A stretch of 9,415 bases of DNA, from the NCBI GenBank assembly GCA_017623335.1, contig JAGAPI010000090.1, positions 1 to 9,415 on the forward strand, read 5' to 3'. The translations under genes and the position numbers were made by a program. Positions 1 to 6,743 of this stretch are shown piece after piece (position 1 is the stretch's first letter; every line of letters begins with the position of its first letter). Source of the DNA: Prevotella sp. GTDB lineage: Bacteria > Bacteroidota > Bacteroidia > Bacteroidales > Bacteroidaceae. Below the pieces are notes generated by a model. The model was not told the origin of the DNA. It ran no database searches and worked only from the letters and a program-made list of their open reading frames with translations.

Positions 1-122
1 CATACAATAAAAATGTTTATTTTTGTAATTTTTACAATTTTGCTTAATTATTTTGGAAAACTTTTTGCAGAAACTTTATCCCTTCCTTTTTGGTTTGATT
101 CTTTAGGAACTGTTTTATAGGA
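1..122. other. AT-rich region upstream of the kinase remnant, no gene seen
   Basis: This stretch is very AT-rich and has stop codons in the frame of the downstream kinase remnant (a TGA at 96-98). No family signature and no clean TTTG/TAnnTTTG promoter was found. It looks like intergenic DNA, or like sequence brought next to the remnant by a deletion. The change to ordinary coding composition falls at about 115-125. Confidence 0.4.
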
Positions 123-587
123 TTGTCGGCAGACCTTATGAACGTGAAGCGCCAGACCCGCAGCCTGTTAGGCTCACGCACACTGTCAAAACTGTTTTCG
201 TCAATCCTTATGCTGTTCCACCGCATGGACTACAAGATGGACATGAAGATTAATGCCACTACTATACGCCGCAGGGTTATGACCGTGTGCGTTGGCAGCG
301 GTCCCGGATATGGACAGACTCCCAATGCCGTGCCATATAGCGGACTGCTCGATGTGTCGGTGGTTTATCAGCCAGGCATCACCCAGTTGATTGCAGGATT
401 GTGGCTTCTCTTTTTCGGGCGTTTTCTCACCCACCGCAGCGTACATCCGTTCCGCACCCGTGAGGTTGTGGTGAATGAGTCGAAACACGCCTGCGTAAGT
501 GTTGACGGGCGTCTTGTGAAACGTCCTCACGGCGATTACCGCATCACCATTGAGCCAGAAATGATAAATTTCCTCATTCCTGTGTGA
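123..587 (+). pseudogene. C-terminal remnant of a diacylglycerol/lipid kinase family protein (YegS/BmrU-like)
   Basis: The 154 readable residues match the C-terminal half of the diacylglycerol kinase-like lipid kinases. There is a core strand followed by GSGPGYGQTPNAVPYSGLLDV (residues about 58-78 from the TTG at 123), which corresponds to the family's glycine-rich 'GGG...P.A...DGLLDV' segment. A later stretch contains HPFRTREV and VSVDGRLV, and the end is INFLIPV. Intact members are roughly 290-330 residues and carry a GGDGT-type nucleotide-binding motif near the N-terminus. That part is absent, and the reading frame closes at a TGA at 96-98. Coding-like sequence (GLSADLMNVKRQ) begins abruptly at about 120, so I read this as a 5'-truncated gene and not as a short protein using the TTG start. 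Without the catalytic half it cannot phosphorylate lipid. It converges on the regulator gene, with 22 bases between the two stops. The family call is from recognition of motifs only. Confidence 0.6.
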
Positions 588-609
588 TCATTTCTTATAT
601 GATAAAACT
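588..609. terminator. Possible small shared terminator between convergent genes
   Basis: The 22 bases between the two converging stop codons contain ATCAT, a short loop and ATGAT, with A/T-rich flanks on both sides. The stem is only five A/T-rich pairs, so any terminator role is weak and inferred from position. Confidence 0.2.
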
Positions 610-1314
610 TTATCCGTAGAATGAGATTTTATTCAGTTCGTTCTCATCTATTATTTTTATTGCTTTTCCCTCGATGTCGATAATTCCCTCCGAGGCAAAA
701 GCCGAGAGGGTGCGTATGGCGTTGTTGGTGATCATGTTCGACATATTGGCTATATCCTTACGGCTCACACTTATGTTCAGTGTCTGTCCGTCGTCTGCCA
801 CTCCGTATTTTTCTTTAAGTGCAAGCAGACTTTGTGCCAGCCGTCCCCGTATGTGTTTTTGAGTAAGGTCCACGGTGAGCATGTCGGCATCGCCGAGCAT
901 TGCCGCCAGCTGCTTGATGAAATAGACTGCCAGCTGAATGTTGTTTTTTATAAGATTCTTCACCACATCAATGGGAATAAGCCCCACGAGTGACTTCTCG
1001 TATGTAGTGGCTGAAGTGCAGTAGTCTTCACCGGCAAATGCCGGACGATAGCCGAAAAATCCCTTTTCGTTGATAAGCCTTATTATCTGTGAGCGGTTTC
1101 CTATGCCGTTCTTAGCTATCATTACCTTGCCACGCAGCAGACACATCATATATTTGGGCGAATCGGATTCTTCATATAAAATCTCCCCCTTGCTGTATGT
1201 GCGCAGTGTTATGTTTTCGGTAAGATATACGCGCTGTTCATTGGTAAGAGGACCGAAGAGAGTCACAATCTCCTCGATAGCCTTGGTTATGTCATATTCT
1301 TTTCTTGCCGCCAT
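610..1314 (-). CDS. Crp/Fnr-family transcriptional regulator
   Basis: This is a 234-residue protein with the two-part layout of the Crp/Fnr family. The N-terminal part (about 20-135) is a cupin-like sensor domain, with KGEILYEE near 42-49 and a following 'LLRGKVMI' strand. A long dimerisation helix runs at about 118-165. The C-terminal winged helix-turn-helix (about 180-222) contains ISVSRKDIANMSNMITNNAIRTLSAF, which aligns with the family's 'SRxDIAxxxGxxxETxxRxL' recognition segment, then a wing 'GIIDIEGKAIKI'. The FNR-type cysteine cluster is absent; there are only two cysteines (about 58 and 99), so an iron-sulfur oxygen sensor is not indicated. The usual cAMP-contact signature is also not clear, so the ligand is unknown. 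The ATG at 1312-1314 gives a normal family length. The gene is divergent from the glycogen operon, which makes that operon a candidate target, by position only. Confidence 0.88.
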   Translation of the reverse strand: MAARKEYDITKAIEEIVTLFGPLTNEQRVYLTENITLRTYSKGEILYEESDSPKYMMCLLRGKVMIAKNGIGNRSQIIRLINEKGFFGYRPAFAGEDYCTSATTYEKSLVGLIPIDVVKNLIKNNIQLAVYFIKQLAAMLGDADMLTVDLTQKHIRGRLAQSLLALKEKYGVADDGQTLNISVSRKDIANMSNMITNNAIRTLSAFASEGIIDIEGKAIKIIDENELNKISFYG

Positions 1315-1387
1315 ACGGTTTTGCTGTTTGTGTATAATATGTTTTTAGTAATAGAATTATTTTCCCGAATTACTTTGTTTTGCGGTA

Positions 1388-1395
1388 CAAAGGTA
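1388..1395 (-). promoter_or_regulatory. Probable -7 promoter element for the Crp/Fnr gene
   Basis: On the minus strand this reads TACCTTTG, an exact match to the Bacteroidetes -7 consensus TAnnTTTG. It lies 74 bases upstream of the regulator's start codon. I do not see a clean TTTG at the expected 19-21 base spacing further upstream, so the -33 element is weak or degenerate. Confidence 0.5.
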
Positions 1396-1487
1396 TAAAA
1401 AAAACGGCATAAAATTGTGGCATTTGCCCGAAAAAGTGCAAAAAAAGAAAAAAAACACATGTTTTGAACAAAAAAAAACGATTTTTC

Positions 1488-1518
1488 TTTGGTATGTGGT
1501 AAAAAAACGCTAAATTTG
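1488..1518 (+). promoter_or_regulatory. Bacteroidetes-type promoter of the glycogen operon
   Basis: TTTG at 1488-1491 is followed after 19 bases by TAAATTTG at 1511-1518, an exact fit to the Bacteroidetes TTTG / TAnnTTTG sigma-ABfr-type promoter. Transcription would begin at about 1523-1526, which leaves a leader of roughly 70 bases before the debranching enzyme's ATG. Confidence 0.75.
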
Positions 1519-1596
1519 TACTGAATTACCAATAAATGCTATAAATGGCATAATTTTTAAGACAATAAATAAACACCTAAAATACAAAGGGAAGCT

Positions 1597-3543
1597 ATGA
1601 GTTATTTACGATTTGAAAAAGCTGTAATGACCAACTTGCAGGAGTCTCTTCGCAAGGAGTTGCTTCGTACAAACCGTTCGGGAGCCTATTCATGTTCTAC
1701 CATAGTAGACTGCAACACCCGCAAATATCACGGTTTGCTGGTTGTACCTGTTCCTGAGATTGACGATGAGAACCATGTGCTTTTGTCGTCATTAGATACA
1801 ACAGTTGTGCAACACGGGGCAGAATTCAATCTTGGGCTCCACAAGTATTCCGGCAACAATTACAGTCCTAATGGTCACAAATATATCCGAGAGTTCCAGT
1901 GTGACCAAGTACCAACAACAGTTTACCGTGTGGGTGGGGTGGTACTCAGGAAGGAAGTGATGTTCCAGCACTATGAGGACCGCCTGCTAATCCGCTATAC
2001 ATTGGAGGATGCACATTCTCCAACGCTTTTGCGTTTCCGCCCGTTCCTTGCATTCCGCAGCGTGCGCCAGTTCACCCACGAAAATTCTGTGGCAAGCCGC
2101 GAGTATACTGAAGTGCCAGGAGGCATCAAGACTTGTATGTATGCCGGATATCCTGATTTGTACATGCAGTTCTCAAAGAAGAACGAATTTGTGTTCCATC
2201 CAGACTGGTATCATGGAGTGGAGTATCCTAAAGAGTTTGAGCGCGGCTATTTCGGCAGTGAGGATCTTTATGTGCCTGGCTATTTTGAAATGCCAATAAA
2301 GAAGGGTGAGAGCATTGTGTTCTCAGCCTCAACCAAGCAGATAGCCGTCACCAAGCTGAAGGCACTTTGGGACGAGGAGATGAAATTGCGCGCTCCGCGT
2401 GACAATTTCTATCATTGTCTTGTGGCTTCTGCACACCAGTTTATACGCCATGAAGATGAGGGTGATTATATTCTTGCCGGATATCCATGGTTCAAGTGCC
2501 GTGCCCGCGACCAGTTTATCGCATTGTCGGGACTGACGCTCGATATTGGCGAAGTGGAGAAGTTTGAACTGGTGATGAAGACTGCCGAGAAAGCCATCCG
2601 TGAGTTTATGGCAAACAAGCCGTTGTCGGTCAACATCTATGAGATTGAGCATCCCGATGTATTGTTATGGGCTGTATGGGCTTTGCAGCAATATGCCAAG
2701 TCGCAGGGCAGAAAAGCATGCTATGAGAAATATGGAAAGCTGCTGAAAGATATCATTATATATATAAAAGGTGGAAATCATCCTAATATCCGTCTCGATG
2801 ACAACGGGCTGATTTACTGCAACGGGCGTGACCGTGCCATCACCTGGATGAACTCCACGGCATACGGTCGTCCTGTTGTGCCGCGTTCGGGATATATAGT
2901 TGAGTTCAATGCCCTGTGGTATAATGCACTTATGTTCTGCGCCTCAATGGCTGCCGACAACAATGATGAGGCATTTAAGACAGAGCTTGAAGAAGTGGCA
3001 GCCAAGACAAAGGATGCCTTTGTCTCAACATTCCTCAACGAATACGGCTATCTGCTCGACTATGTTGATGAGAACATGATGGACTGGAGCGTGCGCCCCA
3101 ACCAGATTTTTGCCGTTGCCTTCGACTATTCTCCGCTTGACGCCCGTCAGAAGAAGAGTGTGCTCGACATCTGTACACGTGAGCTGCTCACACCAAAGGG
3201 ACTGCGCTCGCTGTCGCCTAAGAGCGGAGGTTATAATCCTATGTACGTTGGTCCGCAGACACAGCGCGACTACGCCTACCATCAGGGCACGGCATGGCCG
3301 TGGCTGGGAGGCTTCTACATGGAGGCTTGCCTGAAAGTGTACAAACGCACCCGACTGAGTTTTGTTGAGCGCCAGCTTGTGGGCTACGAGGACGAGATGG
3401 ACTATCATGCACTCGGAACAATATCCGAGCTGTTCGACGGCAACCCGCCGTTCCACGGACGCGGTGCCATGTCGTTTGCCATGAATGTGGCAGAGATTCT
3501 GCGCTCGCTCAACTTAATCGACCGTTATAAATACCAGAACTAA
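1597..3543 (+). CDS. Glycogen debranching enzyme (amylo-alpha-1,6-glucosidase, GH133 type)
   Basis: This 648-residue protein has the bacterial/archaeal debranching-enzyme layout. It would hydrolyse alpha-1,6 branch points of intracellular glycogen. The N-terminal beta-rich domain (about 5-250) begins with the typical SLRKELLRTNRSGAYSCSTI and TRKYHGLLV (residues 42-50). The catalytic alpha/alpha-barrel (about 270-640) shows GYPWFKCRARDQFIALSGL at about 295-313, ITWMNS at 415-420, VEFNALWYNAL at 435-445, YHQGTAWPW at 561-569 and GTISELFDGNPP at 607-618. By analogy with the GH15-like fold, E436 and E611 are the likely catalytic acids; this is my assignment. Length is normal for the Bacteroidetes form and there is no signal peptide, so it is cytoplasmic. 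The ATG has a weak AAGGGA just upstream. It is the first gene of a three-gene plus-strand operon, with only 18 bases to the next gene. Confidence 0.93.
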   Translation: MSYLRFEKAVMTNLQESLRKELLRTNRSGAYSCSTIVDCNTRKYHGLLVVPVPEIDDENHVLLSSLDTTVVQHGAEFNLGLHKYSGNNYSPNGHKYIREFQCDQVPTTVYRVGGVVLRKEVMFQHYEDRLLIRYTLEDAHSPTLLRFRPFLAFRSVRQFTHENSVASREYTEVPGGIKTCMYAGYPDLYMQFSKKNEFVFHPDWYHGVEYPKEFERGYFGSEDLYVPGYFEMPIKKGESIVFSASTKQIAVTKLKALWDEEMKLRAPRDNFYHCLVASAHQFIRHEDEGDYILAGYPWFKCRARDQFIALSGLTLDIGEVEKFELVMKTAEKAIREFMANKPLSVNIYEIEHPDVLLWAVWALQQYAKSQGRKACYEKYGKLLKDIIIYIKGGNHPNIRLDDNGLIYCNGRDRAITWMNSTAYGRPVVPRSGYIVEFNALWYNALMFCASMAADNNDEAFKTELEEVAAKTKDAFVSTFLNEYGYLLDYVDENMMDWSVRPNQIFAVAFDYSPLDARQKKSVLDICTRELLTPKGLRSLSPKSGGYNPMYVGPQTQRDYAYHQGTAWPWLGGFYMEACLKVYKRTRLSFVERQLVGYEDEMDYHALGTISELFDGNPPFHGRGAMSFAMNVAEILRSLNLIDRYKYQN

Positions 3544-3545
3544 AA

Positions 3546-3554
3546 AGAGGAGGA
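3546..3554 (+). promoter_or_regulatory. Strong Shine-Dalgarno site before the glycosyltransferase gene
   Basis: AGAGGAGGA lies 7 bases before the ATG at 3562, inside the 18-base gap after the debranching-enzyme stop. Such a strong purine site is unusual here: the first gene has only a weak one and the third (ATG at 4905) has none visible. It fixes the start and supports translation from a shared mRNA. Confidence 0.7.
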
Positions 3555-3561
3555 TAAGACT

Positions 3562-4830
3562 ATGAAAGTATTGATGTTTGGATGGGAATATCCACCTCAT
3601 GTGTTCGGTGGACTTGCCACTGCCAATTTTGGTATATCTGAAGGACTTGCCGCCCAAGGTGACATTGAGACAGTGCTCTGTCTGCCGCATCCGTTTGGCG
3701 ACGAGTCGCAGAATGCCTGCCGCATTGTTGCCATGAATGCAGTGCCTATTGCCTGGCGCGATGTTGACTGTGACTATGTTCAGGGCCGTGTGGGCAATAT
3801 TATGAATCCTGATTACTATTTTGAGTGCCGCAACCACCTGTATGCCGACTTCAACTATATGAACCTCAACGACCTTGGGTGTATAGAGTTTGGCGCAGGC
3901 TACTCCGGCTATCTGCCAGATGCCATCAACAACTACTCTATAGTGGCTGGCGTTGTGGCGCGCACCGAGAGTTTCGACATTATCCATGCACACGACTGGC
4001 TTACCTATCCTGCAGGCATCCATGCCAAGCAGGTGAGCGGCAAACCACTGTGCATCCACGTTCACGCCACCGACTTCGACCGTAGCCGCGGCAATGTGAA
4101 CCCCACTGTGTATGGCATAGAGAAGAACGGTATGGACCATGCCGACTGCATCATGTGTGTGTCGGAGCTTACGCGCCAGACCGTCATCAACCATTACCAT
4201 CAGGATCCGCGCAAGTGTTTCACCGTTCACAATGCCGTCTATCCGCTGAAGGATGAGCTGCAGGCAATTCCGCGTCCCGACCATACGGGCAAGGAAAAAG
4301 TGGTGACCTTCCTCGGACGCATCACAATGCAGAAGGGACCGGAGTACTTCGTAGAGGCAGCCAACATGGTGCTCAAGCGTACCAAGAACGTGCGTTTCTG
4401 CTTTGCAGGTTCGGGCGACATGATGGAGGCGATGATTCAGCTGGCTGCCGAGCGCGGCATAGCCGACAGGTTCCACTTCCCGGGCTTCATGCGCGGCAAG
4501 GAGGTGTACGAGTGTCTGAAGGATTCCGATGTATATGTCATGCCGTCGGTGAGCGAGCCGTTTGGCATCTCGCCGCTTGAGGCAATGCAGTGCGGCACTC
4601 CGTCAATCATTTCCTACCAGAGCGGTTGCGCCGAGATTCTGCACAACTGTATCAAGGTGGACTATTGGGATGTGCATGCCCTTGCAGATGCCATCTACTC
4701 CATCTGTACCAACGAAAGCCTGTTCAAGTATCTGCAGACCGAGGGTAAGAACGAGGTTGACCAGATTACGTGGGTCAAGGTGGGAGCATGGATAAGGACG
4801 CTCTATCGCAGGACATTGGGGTGGGAGTGA
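3562..4830 (+). CDS. GT4-family glycosyltransferase, probable glycogen-synthase-like enzyme
   Basis: This is a 422-residue GT-B-fold retaining glycosyltransferase. The N-terminal domain has the start MKVLMFGWEYPPHVFGGLAT, whose GG at 16-17 matches the glycine-rich nucleotide-sugar loop (KTGGL in glycogen synthases), and IIHAHDWLTYPAG at about 140-152. The C-terminal domain has the donor-binding FLGRITMQKGPEYF at 250-263 (R253, K258), GSGDM at 283-287, and the EX7E signature SEPFGISPLEAM with E332 and E340. These are the hallmarks of GT4. Its position between a debrancher and a GH57 protein suggests an alpha-glucan acceptor, with elongation of glycogen from a nucleotide-glucose as the likely role. 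Maltose-1-phosphate synthesis or a different sugar donor cannot be excluded from sequence alone. There is no signal peptide or membrane segment, so it is cytoplasmic. Length is normal. Confidence 0.88.
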   Translation: MKVLMFGWEYPPHVFGGLATANFGISEGLAAQGDIETVLCLPHPFGDESQNACRIVAMNAVPIAWRDVDCDYVQGRVGNIMNPDYYFECRNHLYADFNYMNLNDLGCIEFGAGYSGYLPDAINNYSIVAGVVARTESFDIIHAHDWLTYPAGIHAKQVSGKPLCIHVHATDFDRSRGNVNPTVYGIEKNGMDHADCIMCVSELTRQTVINHYHQDPRKCFTVHNAVYPLKDELQAIPRPDHTGKEKVVTFLGRITMQKGPEYFVEAANMVLKRTKNVRFCFAGSGDMMEAMIQLAAERGIADRFHFPGFMRGKEVYECLKDSDVYVMPSVSEPFGISPLEAMQCGTPSIISYQSGCAEILHNCIKVDYWDVHALADAIYSICTNESLFKYLQTEGKNEVDQITWVKVGAWIRTLYRRTLGWE

Positions 4831-4904
4831 GCCGGCGGCTGATACCGTATTCCCCATATTTTACCAATTAACAACAAACAGCAAACAATAAAAAAGCAAC
4901 AGCA
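4831..4904. other. Short intergenic gap within the glycogen operon
   Basis: These 74 bases are GC-rich at the start and then A-rich up to the GH57 start codon. I see no TAnnTTTG element, no T-run hairpin and no Shine-Dalgarno site, so readthrough from the upstream genes is the simplest reading. Confidence 0.4.
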
Positions 4905-6287
4905 ATGAAAACAATATGCTTATATTTTGAGATACATCAGATAATACATCTCCGCCGTTACCGCTTCTTTGACATCGGTACCGACCATTACTATTATGAT
5001 GACTACGAGAACGAGCGCAGCATCACCGAAATAGCCGAGCGTTCCTATATACCAGCCCTGAACACCATACAGAACATGATAAAGGCGAATGGCGACTACT
5101 TCAAGGTGGCTTTCTCGCTGTCGGGTGTGGGAATGGAGCAGTTGGAAATGTACGCTCCGCAGGTGCTTGAGAAACTTCAGGAGCTCAACGAGACTGGACA
5201 GGTGGAATTCCTCGCTGAGCCTTATTCACACGGTTTGTCCTCGCTCGCCAACGAGGAGACATTTGCTGCCGATGTGAAGAAGCAGGCTGACAAGATTCAA
5301 GAGTATTTTGGCAAGCGTCCTACCGTGATGCGCAACTCTTCGCTCATCTATAGCGATGACATCGGTGCGCAGGTGGCTCGCATGGGATTCAAGGGTATGC
5401 TTACTGAGGGTGCCAAGCACGTGCTCGGATGGAAGTCGCCCCACTATGTTTATAACTGCAGCATTGCCCCCGACTTGAAACTGCTCCTGCGCGATGTTGA
5501 GCTGAGCGATGACATCTCGCTGCGCTTCAACAACAGTGACTGGTCGGGCTATCCGCTCTTTGCTGACACTTACATTAACAGAATCGCAGACATGCCTGAC
5601 GGTGAGCAGGTTATCAATATTTTTATGGAACTTTCGGCTCTCGGTATTGCGCAGCCACTGTCATCAGGCATCCTCGGCTTCCTCGAAGCTCTGCCCGCTT
5701 GTGCACGCCAGAAGGGCATCACATTCTCCACTCCAACTGAAATCTGCATGAAGACCAAGAGTGTGGGTGAGATTGCCGTGCCCGACACATTGTCGTGGGT
5801 TGACGAGGAGCGCGACTGCTCTTGCTGGCTTGGAAACGCCATGCAGCATGAGGCGTTCACAAAGCTCTACAGCGTGGCTGACCGTATCCGCATTGCCGAC
5901 GACCCGCGAATCAATCAGGACTGGGACTATCTGCAGGCATCGAACAACTTCCGTTTCATGACCACCAAACCGTCGAATGTAGGTCTCGACCGCGGCATCT
6001 ACACCGGTCCGTTCGATGCGTTCACAAACTATATGAACATTCTTGGTGACTTCATCAACAGAGTAAATCAGCTCTATCCGCTCGACATCGACAACGATGA
6101 ACTGGAGAAGCTGCTCACCACCATCCGCAATCAGGGCGATGAGCTGGAGATGAAGGAGCAGGAGATTACCCGTCTGAAGGCTAAGTTGGAGAAACTGCAG
6201 CCTGAGGAGAAGGCAGAGAAAAAGCCTGCCAAAAAGGCTGCTCCCAAGAAGACAACCGCAAAGAAGGCTGCCAAGAAGGAAAAATAA
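4905..6287 (+). CDS. GH57 alpha-amylase-like protein, catalytic residues replaced, with Lys/Ala-rich tail
   Basis: This 460-residue protein follows the GH57 pattern. FEIHQIIHLRRYRFFDIG at the N-terminus (8-25) is motif 1 (HQP-like, with P changed to I). GQVEFLAEPYSHGLSSL (98-114) is motif 2. RNSSLIYSDDIG (143-154) is motif 3. FMELSALGIAQ (240-250) is motif 4. TEGAKHVLGWKSPHYVY is the typical Bacteroidetes GH57 segment. From recalled family members, active ones read RNTELIY and FMDYETFGEHQ, which carry the nucleophile Glu and the acid Asp. Here these positions are Ser146 and Glu242, so ordinary hydrolysis is doubtful. Helical segment 396-433 looks coiled-coil. Residues 434-460 are a low-complexity K/A/P tail. 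There is no signal peptide. It lies 74 bases after the glycosyltransferase with no new promoter seen, so it is likely in the same operon. A glucan-binding or partner role is an inference. Confidence 0.88.
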   Translation: MKTICLYFEIHQIIHLRRYRFFDIGTDHYYYDDYENERSITEIAERSYIPALNTIQNMIKANGDYFKVAFSLSGVGMEQLEMYAPQVLEKLQELNETGQVEFLAEPYSHGLSSLANEETFAADVKKQADKIQEYFGKRPTVMRNSSLIYSDDIGAQVARMGFKGMLTEGAKHVLGWKSPHYVYNCSIAPDLKLLLRDVELSDDISLRFNNSDWSGYPLFADTYINRIADMPDGEQVINIFMELSALGIAQPLSSGILGFLEALPACARQKGITFSTPTEICMKTKSVGEIAVPDTLSWVDEERDCSCWLGNAMQHEAFTKLYSVADRIRIADDPRINQDWDYLQASNNFRFMTTKPSNVGLDRGIYTGPFDAFTNYMNILGDFINRVNQLYPLDIDNDELEKLLTTIRNQGDELEMKEQEITRLKAKLEKLQPEEKAEKKPAKKAAPKKTTAKKAAKKEK

Positions 6288-6334
6288 TAATCTGCTATGT
6301 AAAGCAGTGACTTCTTGACTGTTATTTATTTATT

Positions 6335-6443
6335 CCGGAGCGATTATAAGGTTCTCGGCGTTTTGTGCACTTTTTGCATGTTTGTACCTTTCTTCCTCCT
6401 ATAAGGTAAAGCATGTTTCACGCCGCCCCTTATAATCCTTCGG
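6335..6443. repeat. 109-base imperfect palindrome, possible terminator or MITE-like element
   Basis: The outer arms are 6335-6360 and 6421-6443. They pair as CCGGAG with CTTCGG (one G-U), GATTATAAGG (6342-6351) with CCTTATAATC (6428-6437), and CGGCG with CGCCG. Inside, CATGTTT (6377-6383) and TACCTT (6385-6390) pair with 6403-6415. Most of the 109 bases can therefore fold into one long hairpin. A T6 run follows at 6445-6450, so it could end the glycogen operon transcript about 150 bases after the GH57 stop. Its size and symmetry also fit a small non-autonomous repeat. Confidence 0.6.
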
Positions 6444-6496
6444 ATTTTTTATTATATCCCCTTTCCTGTATTATTTTCCCATAGAAAATGCCAATC

Positions 6497-6564
6497 AACC
6501 ATACACCCATACACCTTTTTAAGTTAAATCGCTGAAATACAGTGAGTAAAACGGGTGTATGGTT
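6497..6564. repeat. 12-bp perfect inverted repeat with CATACACC core
   Basis: AACCATACACCC at 6497-6508 is the exact reverse complement of GGGTGTATGGTT at 6553-6564. Immediately inside the left arm, CATACACC occurs a second time (6507-6514 region), giving an 8-base tandem. A shorter version of the same arms (CATACAC at 7027-7033 with GTGTATG at 7060-7066) recurs about 500 bases downstream. The paired layout suggests a dispersed repeat family or a protein-binding site. Confidence 0.55.
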
Positions 6565-6581
6565 ATACGCGATATTTTTTT

Positions 6582-6678
6582 CTAAACATTGAGTTTAGCT
6601 TCCTAAACGATACGTTTTGACTTGTACTGAATAAGGATTTGTAAACTTATTCAGTACAAGTCATTAGCATCAGCTAAT
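6582..6678. repeat. Four consecutive hairpins, including an 18-bp perfect stem
   Basis: CTAAAC (6582-6587) pairs with GTTTAG (6593-6598). AAACG (6605-6609) pairs with CGTTT (6613-6617). TGACTTGTACTGAATAAG (6618-6635) pairs perfectly with 6646-6663 around a 10-base loop. ATTAGC (6663-6668) pairs with GCTAAT (6673-6678). The stems are nearly end to end, and none is followed by a clear T-run, so simple termination does not explain them. They sit just upstream of the promoter at 6707-6738. Confidence 0.65.
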
Positions 6679-6706
6679 ACCAAACACAAAAAAATATTTC
6701 TGAAAA

Positions 6707-6738
6707 TTTGGCAGTCTCAATATTTTTCCCTATCTTTG
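6707..6738 (+). promoter_or_regulatory. Strong Bacteroidetes-type promoter with no protein gene directly after it
   Basis: TTTG at 6707-6710 is followed after 20 bases by TATCTTTG at 6731-6738, a perfect TTTG / TAnnTTTG arrangement. Transcription would start at about 6743-6746. The next credible start codon is more than 500 bases away (7269), so this promoter most likely makes a non-coding or long-leader RNA. Confidence 0.75.
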
Positions 6739-6743
6739 CAGTC

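Larger units (their letters stand above)
1315..1596. other. Divergent intergenic regulatory region
   Basis: This 282-base AT-rich region with long A-runs separates the minus-strand regulator from the plus-strand glycogen operon. It holds promoter elements pointing both ways (1388-1395 minus and 1488-1518 plus). It also holds a small inverted repeat around the plus-strand promoter: TTGGTA at 1489-1494 and TGGTAA at 1497-1502 face TTACCAA at 1526-1532. No gene is seen in it. Confidence 0.6.
6288..6706. other. Palindrome-rich intergenic region after the glycogen operon
   Basis: No protein gene is supported here. The region holds a 5-bp hairpin just after the GH57 stop (CTGCT 6292-6296 with AGCAG 6303-6307), the 109-base palindrome at 6335-6443, a 12-bp inverted repeat at 6497-6564 and four hairpins in a row at 6582-6678. 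The remaining DNA is AT-rich. Confidence 0.6.

Noticed and set aside
3514..4476. Long open frame (320 codons) antisense to the glycosyltransferase gene
   Set aside because: The plus-strand frame has complete GT4 motifs and a strong Shine-Dalgarno site. The antisense frame has no family signature and is explained by codon bias of the sense gene.
1516..6631. Shared 11-mer TTGTACTGAAT at the operon promoter and in the 18-bp hairpin
   Set aside because: It is a short AT-rich word with different flanks on both sides; chance is sufficient.
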